DNA from: Mangifera indica
Taxonomy: Eukaryota; Streptophyta; Magnoliopsida; Sapindales; Anacardiaceae
Length of the DNA stretch: 64,000 nt
Assembly (NCBI RefSeq): GCF_011075055.1
Contig: NC_058146.1
Span: forward strand, 12,015,820 to 12,079,819
Direction: 5' to 3'
A program made the position numbers and the translations under genes. Below are positions 46,401 to 56,100 of this stretch, piece by piece. Position 1 is the stretch's first letter. The number at the start of each line of letters is the position of its first letter. The notes below the pieces were generated by a model that saw only the letters and a program-made list of their open reading frames with translations, was not told the origin of the DNA and searched no databases.

Positions 46401-47085
46401 GGTCTGAAATTGAAGGATTGAGAAAATGTGCATAAGAATCCGGCAAAACATCACTCCAACCTTCATTAACAAGAGCTCTATCCAATTTGCAAGCTATCCT
46501 CCTTTGCCCTACACTTGAATTACTCCAAGTGAAATGGTTCCCCATATATCTTAGATCATCTAAGTTTGCCTCTCTACAACAATTGTTTAGATCATCACAA
46601 TATGTATCACCCCATACCGCCCCTCCTATCTTTTCATTTGGTCCCCTAATTGCATTAAAATCACCCATAATTAGCCAAGGTTTACTGCCCATTTGGTTTG
46701 AGTACTTAATAAGTTCCCTCCAAAGACTTTTCCTCTCCAAAGGTTGATTAAGCCCATAAACTATAGATATAGCCACTTGGGTTTCCTCCTTCACTAACCA
46801 AGCTTCACAGTGAATGAATTGAGGGGCTTTTTCCTTAATATCTATACTAATAGCTTCCTTATTCCATCCTACCCAAATTCTCCCATTTTGGCACACCCCA
46901 TTATTATTGTCATGCTCCCAATCTCTCCATACATTACTAGCCACTCTAGAAATATTGTGAGACCCTACTTTTGTTTCTAATACAGCCATGAAATCAACTT
47001 TATTATGAAACATAACATGTCTAACCTCCCTTTGTTTGTTAGGAGCATTAAGGCCCCTAACATTCCAGCATGCAACTTTGGTCAT
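43438..47085 (-). CDS. LINE 4 ORF2 polyprotein (endonuclease/RT/zf-RVT)
   Basis: 1215 codons without interruption from ATG 47085 (MTKVACWNVRGLNAP). The APE-type endonuclease (about 1-235) has the Asn of CWNVRG, Glu of LETKVG, WLIMGDFNAI, CKLDRALVN and SDHSPC. RT spans about 470-760 with MKIDILKAYD (near 588), GLRQGDPISPYLF (near 648) and the catalytic FADD (near 694). A zf-RVT region is near 1045-1110 (RHSFIVWLGIRGKL, CSLCNMEPECMDHLFF). It would nick target DNA and copy the LINE RNA in place. The start overlaps the ORF1 stop by four bases. Length and motifs are those of an intact plant L1-clade ORF2. Confidence 0.95.
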   Translation of the reverse strand: MTKVACWNVRGLNAPNKQREVRHVMFHNKVDFMAVLETKVGSHNISRVASNVWRDWEHDNNNGVCQNGRIWVGWNKEAISIDIKEKAPQFIHCEAWLVKEETQVAISIVYGLNQPLERKSLWRELIKYSNQMGSKPWLIMGDFNAIRGPNEKIGGAVWGDTYCDDLNNCCREANLDDLRYMGNHFTWSNSSVGQRRIACKLDRALVNEGWSDVLPDSYAHFLNPSISDHSPCVVTCGGGEERRKVPFKFYNMWANHESFIDIVREAWKEDYEGSPMFNLVNKLKGLKSALRRLNKNEFWNISEKVIEAKNNLEDVQNRLQINPLDEDLAKEEKTWLENYWRLSEAEESLARQKAKAHWLQEGDQNTKYFFKCVKARRSRNSIKEVCLDDGTFVSDKGEVKKEFVNYFKKVLNSTDVCNLNVKEIQRLVNFQLESQVKEMMIKEVEEDEIKATIFAMDNNKAPGPDGYGAFFFKAAWEVVGSDVTKAIKHFFSTGRLLKEVNCTILALVPKVANSSMCKDYRPIACCNTIYKCISKILANRLKAILPNFIDKAQGAFVGGRNIGENIMLCQELMHNFHKLGKDKKCAMKIDILKAYDTVQWDFLLSILGTIGTPGKFIGWIKSCITTPSFSLGINGELVGFFKSSHGLRQGDPISPYLFVMAMEILSRMLGELKNQPSFGHYWKCKVNNITHLCFADDLILFCRADGDSISLMKNTLSLFHKWSGLKMNCAKSNMYLSGVSQEEKKQFSAIINMELGELPFKYLGVPITSSKLKCGECKILIQKIVGRITSWRSKALSYAGRLMLIRAVLFSIQTYWSSIFILPSSIHKEIDGILRNFLWSGASMEGKKAKVAWEEVCVPKKEGGLGIMKSKAWNKAAIVKNMWKILNDKRNSLWVEWIKTNKLRGKCFWEIKANGESSWVWRKILGIREQMKSKFKKIVGNGEKTYLWHDNWHPHGPLLDKYGPRIIYDSGIPKNALVKEVIVEHRWKWPVANSCHLLEIKDALPCCPLSGEDSLIWSPNSNGEFSIKSVWEVIRARKEKVTWYKLIWFKRHFLRHSFIVWLGIRGKLMTKDKLVRIGLISHNVCSLCNMEPECMDHLFFRCAFSLQIWNEVINLCRQQTNLMPWTSLITELAKEWKKDNFKNILSKVCFGATVYHIWKVRNDICFGRNGLPKERVTMLIKECVRVRVNCLKKVEKSSENVSIANNWSISHAIFE

Positions 47086-48524
47086 TTGGATGAGTGGGAT
47101 GGGGAGATTGCTCTCCTTTGCTTTGCCAATTTCTTCCCCACGTTTTTACTCTTCATTTCAGCATTTTCCTTCCTAAAATCCATCTCATCCACTTTAAGTT
47201 TCCCTCCAAATGGTGCCATTGCCGGAGATGCTTCTTGATCCATGTCCTCCAAACTACTCAGATGCTGAATTGTGTTTGTGGCCCCTTCTTCACTCTCCCG
47301 AGCACTCACACTTTCCACCAAGGGGGAATAATGTTCTTTTGATGTGCTAGCTTCGCCTCCGCACCTCTTTCCTTCCTTTTTGGCTTCATTTACGTTGGCC
47401 TCATAGTTTACTTCTTGATTCGGCATTGTCTTCTCCTTTTCCAGCTCGTGAGGCTCCTTAATAGTCAAGGCAGAAAATCTATTACTCTTTTGAGCTTGTA
47501 AACTAATTCCCGTAGTTTTCCCCATTTCCACCCCTTTGTCCTTGGATTTCTTGTCATAGCCTTTTGGTGTTAGCACCATTTTGTCTTTCCCATGCATTTT
47601 CTTCGGTACCACAAACCCATCCCCTTCCTTCAAGGTATTCCGTGAGATTATGTTATTACCTTGTTTGGGTGCTAGTGAGCAATTTGCTATGGAATGACCA
47701 AAGCATTGACAACCATTGCATTTTATAGGTTTCCAAGCATACTCCACCTTGATTACCATCAATTCTCCATTTGGCAAAGCTAGGCTAATGGAATCGGGAC
47801 ATCCCGAGTCCACCTCTATCTCAATGCAAACTCTAGCATACTCCAATCTTGTCCCTTCTTCAGTCACGGAGTCCATGTAAAGCGGACTTCCTATTGCACT
47901 AGCAATGTAACTAAGCCCTTTCGGTGTCCAAAACTCAAGGGGAATGCCATACATTCTAATCCATATAGCTACCTTCTTCACGTCATTAATCACCATAGGC
48001 AGATTAGTAGTCCATTTCCGCACAAGAAATGGTTGTCCTTGTATGGTAATCTGCCCCTCTTCCACAGCTCTTGTAGTTCCCTCCATATCTTGGAACTTTA
48101 GGATGAAAACACCTTGGCCCGAAGTCATGACATCTATGAGGCCTAAAGCTTTCCACACCCTCTCCAAAGCTCTTTTGACCGTCAAGAATGGTGGTCTTTT
48201 GCCAAGGAAGAAGCCTACAGCACATGTATTCCATCTCAATGCACCTTGTTCAGCAACTTCTTGAGGGGGGGCCACACAAATCCGCCCCTTAGAGTCTTTC
48301 CCTTTAGGTTCAAAAAATTCCAACTTCACATTGGACTTCTTAGGAGTGAAGAAAGAGTTCCATGAAGCCCTCTTCTCCATTCCTCCTTCCATCTCTCCAT
48401 GTTCCAGCACACTTGAAGAAGAACCTGACGTTTTCCTTGAAGCAGCAACCATACTATTTTGGTGCATGGAGGGATCAGATATAAGAGAAGTAGTTTGCTT
48501 ATTCAGCACAGAAGAAGACGACAT
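47082..48524 (-). CDS. LINE 4 ORF1 protein (DUF4283-like, CCHC)
   Basis: 480 codons from the first ATG of the frame at 48524 (MSSSSVLNKQ); the open frame extends to 48611 but without an ATG. It has the RASWNSFFTPKKSNVKLE motif, a DUF4283-like domain (TCAVGFFLGKRPPFLTVKR, WIRMYGIPLEFW), a CCHC knuckle CNGCQCFGHSIANC and a Lys/Glu-rich tail ending GGKLKVDEMDFRK and a short basic end. It is expected to bind LINE RNA. The stop TGA lies within ATGA, shared with the ORF2 start. No frameshift or stop is seen, unlike the LINE 1 and LINE 2 copies. Confidence 0.93.
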   Translation of the reverse strand: MSSSSVLNKQTTSLISDPSMHQNSMVAASRKTSGSSSSVLEHGEMEGGMEKRASWNSFFTPKKSNVKLEFFEPKGKDSKGRICVAPPQEVAEQGALRWNTCAVGFFLGKRPPFLTVKRALERVWKALGLIDVMTSGQGVFILKFQDMEGTTRAVEEGQITIQGQPFLVRKWTTNLPMVINDVKKVAIWIRMYGIPLEFWTPKGLSYIASAIGSPLYMDSVTEEGTRLEYARVCIEIEVDSGCPDSISLALPNGELMVIKVEYAWKPIKCNGCQCFGHSIANCSLAPKQGNNIISRNTLKEGDGFVVPKKMHGKDKMVLTPKGYDKKSKDKGVEMGKTTGISLQAQKSNRFSALTIKEPHELEKEKTMPNQEVNYEANVNEAKKEGKRCGGEASTSKEHYSPLVESVSARESEEGATNTIQHLSSLEDMDQEASPAMAPFGGKLKVDEMDFRKENAEMKSKNVGKKLAKQRRAISPSHSSK

Positions 48525-48980
48525 ACTGAAACGGAAATAACTAAAACGGAAATAACTAAAAACGGAAATAGGGTGGACTGCTAAAAGAAGAGGATTGACT
48601 AATTGAATCAATGCAAACAGCCTGCAAATTCAGAGCAGAAGATGGCACAACAGACTAAAATATCCCAAAAGGATAAAAGGAAAACCTGCCACAGAAAGAA
48701 AATGCAGCATGCACCAAGAAGGAAAGCGTACAAATCAAGTAACAGCTCCAAAATTTGAATTTTCGGAAGGAGGGAAACTCCACAGCACCCAAATAAGCTT
48801 CAGAGATCAAACGGAAAAGAAACAAACACCGGAAAAGATGAACAGAACAGAACTGGAAGTTTTGATACCGGAAAAACAAAAACAAGCATAAGAAGCAGCC
48901 CTATAGAACACTTTGAGGGACACCACAGACCAACTCCATTTGAAAGAAAAGAGCCAAATATGCATCCACCGGAGAAAAAA

Positions 48981-48999
48981 GGGGGGGGGGGGGGGGGGG
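48981..48999. repeat. G19 homopolymer
   Basis: Nineteen consecutive G (C in the LINE sense). Rare in plant DNA; it could be slippage expansion or a sequencing/assembly artefact. Confidence 0.9.
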
Positions 49000-49001
49000 A
49001 G

Positions 49002-49021
49002 CCGGTGACCTTGGTCACCGG
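49002..49021. repeat. Palindrome in LINE 4 5' UTR
   Basis: CCGGTGACC and GGTCACCGG separated by TT, a perfect 9+9 bp stem. Confidence 0.85.
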
Positions 49022-49155
49022 ACCGGAGCGTAGAACCTGGTGGATAACAATACAGCCGAGAAAGAAGAACTTTAACTAACGTAAAGAGGGAGAGGAGGAA
49101 AGTGGTTTTTTAGAGAGAAGGGAGAGCATGGTTTTTTAGAGAGAGAAAAGGTTGA

Positions 49156-49475
49156 TTTGTTGAGCTTTTTATACAAAACTTTAAGTTGAGAAAATGTTAT
49201 CCAATAACATTGGAGCACATGTCCATGTAATTTCCTCTTGTAAGAAAACAGTGACAAGGCTCAAGCAGAAAGGATAGAAATTTTGTTATATGCACATATA
49301 AAATCTTAGAAACCATGGTATATGGGTTTCCAAGAAGAACTCTGTGCAACTTTGAAATAAAAATCTACATAATTTTTGTTTAAATGGTTACAAAAAATAA
49401 TTTTGTAAGAGACTGTAAGATGAAGGCAAGAAATAAGGAAAAGAGTTGACCCAGTTTTTGTAAAGGGTAATGGTA
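49156..49475. other. Unassigned 320 bp between LINE 4 and the LTR
   Basis: A/T-rich sequence not recognised in other LINE leaders or in any LTR copy here. In LINE 4 sense it carries TATAAAAAG (49165-49173 on the complementary strand) about 15-20 bp upstream of the LINE start block. It might be extra 5' sequence carried by LINE 4, filler DNA from repair, or a remnant of another insertion. I see no coding frame. Confidence 0.5.
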
Positions 49476-49896
49476 AAATATTCCTTTATCCAATTCATCT
49501 TGGAGGAAGAATTGGTGGTGGAAGATCCCAAGGTTGGTGGGACTTTCCTTTATGCCTTGGTTAATTTTCTTGTTACCTTGAAATCCAAAGTGTGAAGGTG
49601 TGAATGTGAGTTGTATGCCTCGGATACTATTCACAGTGTATGTTTTTGCCATTTTCAGATTTTGCCAAAAAACTTTGAGACAAGCTTTGAATGCCTTGTT
49701 GATTGAGTTGTGATTGCTATCATATACCATTAGAAAGCTCTTTGAATGCCTTTTTCCAATGATCTATAATTTGTATGATTAGGAGGTCATTTGCTTGGTT
49801 AAAATTGAAAGACAAAATTGTTGTTGTGTCATATGAACAGTAATTCTAGAATTGAGTTTGTGTGTTGTTGCATTGTCTTGATGGATATGCACCATT

Positions 49897-49909
49897 TGGT
49901 ATTAGAGCC
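49897..49909 (+). promoter_or_regulatory. Primer-binding site of A4
   Basis: TGGTATTAGAGCC, one mismatch from the initiator-Met site seen in A3, two bases after the LTR end. Confidence 0.85.
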
Positions 49910-50077
49910 TAGGGTGTTTATGTGCTTTGTTGATTGATTTCTACCTCCCGAAGCTACTGTTCACCATCGGATTTTACTGTTTATAGAACCTTAATTTGCC
50001 TTAAACACTTACTAATACTCATCCCAACCCTTAAACATTTATAACCATTTGCCCTTACCCACTAGCCATTACCAAAA

Positions 50078-51340
50078 ATGTCCCATAAAAGAACTTCATC
50101 CTCATCCTCATCCTCCTCACCTCCTCATCCTTGGGAATTTGCCCACATGTCACTAAAAGAAGAGGTCAAAGGAGAAATTAAGGCCATTAGGGACCAAATG
50201 AATCAAATGATGCAAATGATGAGAGACTTGACCCTCACTCAAAGTTGGGCACCCTTATCACAACCCCAAACTTCAACACAAAGCCAAATACCCCCTCCTC
50301 CACCTCACCTAACCCAACTACATCAACCAAGAAGACATATTAGACCTTCCCCTCCTCCTCTTAGACATCATCGGGAGGAATTGATGCTTCATGATTATTC
50401 AAGTGAGGAAGAGCAAGAGAGGCCACCTAGGAGAGAAAAGGATGATGATAGGGGTTTAAGGATTGAAATTCCGGAATTTGAAGGGAGCATGAGTCCGAAT
50501 GATTTTGTTGATTGGTTACATACTATAGAGAGAGTTTTTGAATAAAAGGGTTATTCGGATGAGAAGAAATGTAAGCTTGTCATCTTGAAATTCAAGGATT
50601 ATGCATCCTTGTGGTGGGAAAATCTTAAGAAGCAAAAGAAAAGGGATGGTAAAGAGAGAGTGAGATCTTGGGAGAAACTAAAGAAGCTTATGAAGAGAAG
50701 ATTCCCCCAGACAACCATAAACAAGATCTTTACAGCAAGCTACACACCCTTAAGCAAGGAAGTGATGGAGTAGAGCATTACATAAAGGAGTTTGAGAAGC
50801 TATTAATGAGGAGTGAGCTGCCAGAAGTGAAAGAGCAAACCATTGCAAGAGTCATTGGTGGCTTAAATCAAGACATTGCTCATATGGTAGAATTGCAACC
50901 ATATTGCACTTTTGAAGATGCTTGTAAGTTGGCTATTAAGGTAGAGAAGCAAAAGAAGACCATGAAGTCTACGGTTACCAAGCCATTTACCAAGAGGACT
51001 TCATTCTCCAAAAGTCCTCCTTTCAACAAGGGAACCATCTTTCAAAAGGGTTCCCCATCCAACTATAAGGTTGCCGAAATCATTTCCAAGGAGAAAGAGA
51101 AAGAAAAGGTGGTAGAACCTAGCAAGAACAAACCAATTATGGGAAAACTTGATCTCTCCAATAAAAAGTGTTTCAAATGCCAAGGCTATGGACACTTCCA
51201 AGCCGAATGCCCAAATAGAAGAGCTTTGTAATTGATGAAGATTCAAGCTATTGAAGGATCTCTTCAAGAAGATGAAAAAAATGTAGATTATGGCCATGAA
51301 GATGGAGCTGCCGAAGAAGAAGAAGAGGAAGTCATGCAAT
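50078..51340 (+). pseudogene. Gypsy A4 gag (decayed, cut by element C)
   Basis: Begins at ATG 50078 (MSHKRTSSSSSSSS), the same gag as A3. A nonsense codon follows RVFE (50543-50545), one lost C near 50705 (KRRFP) shifts frame, and the core continues in the 50668-51231 frame through a basic linker and the knuckle CFKCQGYGHFQAECPN. Another nonsense codon lies at 51229-51231. The gene ends in its acidic stretch (EEEEEEVMQ) where element C begins. Protease and pol would lie beyond the window. Confidence 0.92.
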
Positions 51341-51837
51341 TGATATGAACCCCACCTATATCAAAAGTAGAACCCAATATCCAATTTTGATTTGTTGCCC
51401 AAGATCTTTCAAAGTAATGGTACAAGTAATTGATGGAACTAAGACCCTTTGTTTATAAAGAAACAAGAATCCCAGTTATTAAAAGATGTATGTCACACAA
51501 TTTTAAAGATTAAGAATAAGCTTTGCAATTGATATGACAAGATAGAATTAGAAAACAATACAAGATCTTGTAAAGTTTTCAAAGAACAAAGTAAAGAAAA
51601 AAAATTGCTCTCCTTTGACAAAATTGTAAAATTGGATAACAAGACTAATTATCATCTCTAGGGCTGCCAAATACACTTATTTATAGAGAAACAAAAATTC
51701 TTTCCAACAAGTATAAGGCAACTAAAGCTTGGTGGAAAGGAAACAAAATAACTTCCCAAAGCACTCCCAATTGAATTTGGCAAATATAAATTATTTAGCT
51801 ACCAATTAACTACTAATTAGTCCATAACTTTTTTAGT

Positions 51838-53163
51838 ATGGAGTCTTCTGGTCAAGGAAAATCTACTGAAGCTCCCTTGGTTTCCGTTGGTGTAAAAGAT
51901 AATAAGGCTCCTTGGAGCTCCCTCTTCACCCCAAAGGAGTCATGTACTAAGCTGGAATATTATGAGCCTAAAGGAAGAGATGCAAAAGGGCGTGTGTGTG
52001 TTGCCCCTCCACTAGAAATTGCGGAAGAGGGTGCTGCAAAATGGAGAACCTGTGCGGTAGGATTCTTCCTAGGCAAAAGGCCTCCATTCTTGACTGTAAA
52101 AAGAACACTAGAGAAGATATGGGCATCATACGGACTAAGAGAGGTTATGACTTCTGGTCAAGGAGTTTTTATATTAAAATTTCAAGACATGGATGGAGTC
52201 TCTAGAGCGGTGGAAGTAGGACAGATTACAATTGGTGGACAGCCGTTTATAGTTCGGAAATGGACTACAAACCTTCCCATGATGATCAATGATGTCAAAA
52301 AGGTGGCTATATGGGTGAGATTGTATGGCATTCCACTTGAGTTTTGGTCTCCAAAAGGACTTAGCTACATAGCAAGTGCCATTGGGAATCCTCTTTATAT
52401 GGATGCTGTTACGGAAGGAGGGACAAGATTAGAGTTTGCACGGATATGTATTGAGATCAAAGTGGATGCGGAATGCCCGGAGACTATCAACTTAACTCTT
52501 CCAAATGGTGAAAACTTGGTGATCAATGTAGAGTATAGCTGGAAACCACTAAAATGCAATGGGTGCCAATGCTTTGGACACTCCACTGCCAATTGTCATT
52601 TTGCTCCGAAACATGAAGGTAGTACATCTTCATGGAAAAACCTCAAGGATGGGGATGGAATGATAACAACAAAGAAGCTAATTGGGAAAGACAGTAAACT
52701 AAAGGTGGCAAACGGCAATGACAAAAAGGCCAAAGGTAAAGGCGTGGAGATTCATAATTTGGGGGGAAACACAAATAAGAACAATAGATATTCAGCTTTA
52801 GCCATCCATGAGGCCAATGAACAAATCAAAAGGAGCACAATGATGGTAGAAGAGGTATACCCGGAGAAAACCAATGAAGAAGTCATTTCGGCAGGAAAAG
52901 AAAAGTTGAATGAAGCTAGCACTTCCAAGAGTAGTCAAGGTACAACAGCTAAAGGAATAGATAAGGAGGAAGAAGAAGCTAGTACAAATGGGGGGGAGGA
53001 CTTGGTAATTGAGGGCTCTCCAACAATAGTCCCATTCGGAGGAAAACTAAAGGTGGATGAGATGGATTTTAGGAAGAAGGAAGTGGATGCAAAGACTATG
53101 AGCTTGGGGAAAAAATTGGCAAAGCTCAAGAAAGCAAATTCCACTCCACTATCATCCAAATGA
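51838..53163 (+). CDS. LINE 5 ORF1 protein (DUF4283-like, CCHC)
   Basis: 441 codons, ATG 51838 (MESSGQGKST) to the TGA at 53161-53163. N-terminal motif PWSSLFTPKESCTKLEYY, DUF4283-like domain about residues 60-235 (TCAVGFFLGKRPPFLTVKR, WVRLYGIPLEFW), knuckle CNGCQCFGHSTANC near residue 240, then a Lys-rich linker and the conserved end GGKLKVDEMDFRKK. A likely RNA-binding partner of ORF2. It is about 40 residues shorter than LINE 4 ORF1, mainly at the N-terminus and linker. The stop overlaps the ORF2 ATG (53160-53163). Intact as far as visible. Confidence 0.94.
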   Translation: MESSGQGKSTEAPLVSVGVKDNKAPWSSLFTPKESCTKLEYYEPKGRDAKGRVCVAPPLEIAEEGAAKWRTCAVGFFLGKRPPFLTVKRTLEKIWASYGLREVMTSGQGVFILKFQDMDGVSRAVEVGQITIGGQPFIVRKWTTNLPMMINDVKKVAIWVRLYGIPLEFWSPKGLSYIASAIGNPLYMDAVTEGGTRLEFARICIEIKVDAECPETINLTLPNGENLVINVEYSWKPLKCNGCQCFGHSTANCHFAPKHEGSTSSWKNLKDGDGMITTKKLIGKDSKLKVANGNDKKAKGKGVEIHNLGGNTNKNNRYSALAIHEANEQIKRSTMMVEEVYPEKTNEEVISAGKEKLNEASTSKSSQGTTAKGIDKEEEEASTNGGEDLVIEGSPTIVPFGGKLKVDEMDFRKKEVDAKTMSLGKKLAKLKKANSTPLSSK

Positions 53164-56100
53164 CAAAGATAGCTTGCTGGAACATTAGGGGCCTAAATGC
53201 TCCTATCAAACAAAGGGAGGTAAGGCATTTTATCAAGCATAATAACATTGAAATAATGGCTGTGTTGGAAACTAAAGTGGGGAATGATAGCTTAAGTAGA
53301 GTGAATGGTAATATTTGGAAAGAGTGGGAGAATGCTAATAATAATGATAGTCACCCTAATGGGAGAATTTGGGTAGGATGGAATAAGGATACTATCAGTT
53401 TTAATGTCATTGAGAAAAATCCGCAATTCATACATGGGGAGGCTTGGTTAGTAGAGGAGAACTCTCTTATAGCCTTAACTATAGTCTATGGGTATAATCA
53501 ACCTATGGAAAGGAGAAGACTATGGAAGGAAATTGAAAGGCTCTCCAATGGGATGGGGAACAAACCGTGGCTAATAATGGGGGACTTTAATGCAATTAGG
53601 GGTCCAAGTGAGAAAATTGGAGTGTCATGGGGAGATACTTATAGTGATGACCTAAATAAGTGTTGTGAGGAAGCAAATCTAGATGATCTTCGGTACATGG
53701 GAAACCAACTCACTTGGAGTAATTGTAGTGAGGGACATAGGAGGATAGCATGCAAGTTGGATAGAGCCCTTGTAAATGAACAATGGAAAGATGTTTTTGA
53801 GGAATCCTTTGCCATGTTTCTCAATCATTCTATCTCTGACCATTCCCCATGCATTGTGACTTGTGGAGGTGGTGTAAGGAGGAGGAGGGTCCCTTTCAAG
53901 TTCTATAACATGTGGGCAACACATGAAAATTTCCTTAATATTGTGAGGGAGTCTTGGCAAGAGGAAGTAGACGGCAGCCCTATGTATAAGCTCATCAGCA
54001 AGCTCAAGAGATTAAAAAAGGTTCTTAGGAGGCTAAATGAGGAGGGGTTTTGGAGAATTTCAGAGAAGGTGGAAGAAGCAAAAGGAAGGTTGGAGGATGT
54101 TCAACATAGACTTCAAAGCAGCCCACTAAGTGAAGATTTAGCTAAGGAAGAAAAGGTTTGGTTGGAGAACTACAAAAATCTAAGTGAAGCTGAAGAATCT
54201 TTAGCTCGCCAAAAAGCTAAAGTTCATTGGCTTCAAGAAGGAGATCAATATTCCAAATTTTTCTTCAAATGTATCAAAGCCCGTAGGAGTAGGAACTCAA
54301 TCAATGGGGTGTGCCTAGATGATGGAACCTTTGTTAGTAATATGGAGGATGTTAAAGAGGAGTTTGTGAGCTATTTCAAAAAGGTCCTTAACTCCACGGT
54401 TTCATGCAATTCCAATGTAGAGGAAATTCAAAGGCTGCTTAAGTTTCAAATAGAGATTCAAGAGAAAGAAAACATGATCAAGGAAGTGGGGGAAGAGGAA
54501 ATCAAATCCATTATCTTTACCATGGACAACAACAAAGCTCCGGGTCTGGATGGTTATGGAGCCTTCTTCTTTAAAGCCACTTGGGAGATTGTGGGGAATG
54601 ATGTGATCAAGGCAGTCCAGCATTTTTTCTCTTCAGGCCATCTTCTCAAGGAGGTAAATTGCACTATTTTAGCTCTTGTCCCTAAGGTTGCTAACGCTTC
54701 AAGGTGTATGGAGTATAGGCCGATAGCTTGCTGCAATATAATCTACAAGTGCATTTCAAAGATCCTTGCAAATCGTCTCAAAACCATACTTCCGAGTTTC
54801 ATTGATAAAGCCCAAGGAGCATTTGTGGGAGGAAGGTGCATTGGAGAGAATATTATGTTATGTCAAGACCTAATGCATAATTACCATAGAATGAGCAAAG
54901 ACAAGAAGTGTGCCATGAAGATCGATTTATTGAAGGCATATGATACGGTTCATTGGGATTTCATCCTTGCTATTCTTGAAGCAATTGGTTTTCATGGAAA
55001 ATTCATTGGATGGATTAGGAGCTGCATCTCAACCCCCTCGTTCTCTTTGGGAATAAATGGTGAATTGGTGGGATTTTTCAAGAGTTCTCATGGGCTTAGA
55101 CAAGGGGACCCTTTATCCCCTTACCTTTTTGTCATGGCAATGGAGACCCTCTCACGGATGCTTGGAGAACTCAAGAACATTCCTTCTTTTGGCCATCATT
55201 GGAAATGTAAGAAAAACAACATAACTCATTTGTGCTTTGCCGATGACCTTATTTTGTTTTGTAGGGCAGATGTTGAATCACTTACTCTCATGAAAAGATC
55301 CTTAAATCTTTTTCATGAATGGTCCGGTCTCCAAATGAATTGCAACAAAAGCAATATATACATATTCGGATTACCCCAAGAGGAGAAGATCAAGCTTGCG
55401 GACTCTATCAATGCGGAGGTGGGAGTAATGCCTTTCAAGTATCTAGGAGTTCCAATAACTTCCTCAAAGCTTAAAAGAAGTGATTGCAAGATGCTCATTG
55501 ATAAGATTGTGGGGAGAATTTATTCGTGGCGGAACAAGTCCTTATCTTATGCGGGGAGATTGTTACTTATCAAGGCTGTCCTTTTCAGCATTCAAGTGTA
55601 TTGGTCTTCCATATTTATTCTTCCTTCAAATGTGCATAAGGAAATAGATGGAATTTTGAGGGATTTTCTTTGGAATGGTGCTGCCATGGATGGAATAAAG
55701 GCAAAAGTTGCTTGGGAAGAGGTATGTGTGCCTAAAGAGGAGGGAGGTCTTGGCATAATGAGGTGCAAAGTGTGGAACAAGGCTGCCATAACAAAGAATA
55801 TGTGGAAGATTCTCCTTGATAAGGGGAACTCACTATGGGTGGAATGGATTAAGGCAAACAAGCTTAGAGGAAAAAGTTTTTGGGAGATCAAACCGAATAG
55901 TGAGAGCTCATGGGTTTGGAGGAAAATTTTAAATCTTAGGGAACAAATGAAAACCAAGTTCAAGAAAGTCATCGGCAATGGGGAAAACACCTTTCTTTGG
56001 CTTGATAATTGGCACCCATTTGGACCATTAATGGACAAGTTTGGTAACCGGATTATCTATGATTCCGGAATTCCTAAGCATGCTTTAGTTAAAGAAGTCA

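Larger units (their letters stand above)
43224..49155 (-). mobile_element. LINE 4: full-length LINE with both ORFs open
   Basis: Poly-T at 43224-43238 (3' end), ORF2, ORF1 and a 5' UTR ending about 49150-49160 at the block shared with LINEs 1 and 2 (GCTCTCCCTTCTCTCT in sense). It lies in the A3/A4 middle LTR. I found no convincing target-site duplication. About 320 bp of unassigned DNA separates its 5' end from the resumed LTR. Both ORFs are uninterrupted, so it may be or have recently been autonomous. Confidence 0.92.
48525..49155 (-). other. LINE 4 5' UTR
   Basis: Non-coding leader with a run of 19 G on the plus strand (48981-48999), an exact palindrome beside it (49002-49021) and the pyrimidine-rich start block near 49105-49150. 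Confidence 0.75.
42641..49894 (+). mobile_element. Middle LTR shared by A3 and A4, split by LINE 4
   Basis: The left part, 42641-43223, begins TGATGTATTTTCG right after A3's polypurine tract, so it acts as A3's 3' LTR. The right part, about 49476-49894, ends GCACCA and is followed by a primer site and A4 gag, so it acts as A4's 5' LTR. Together they make one family-length LTR; only a few bases are missing at the break. One LTR therefore serves two tandem internal regions. Confidence 0.88.

Noticed and set aside
48525..48611. Extension of LINE 4 ORF1 upstream of ATG 48524
   Set aside because: No ATG in this stretch; the first in-frame ATG gives the family start.
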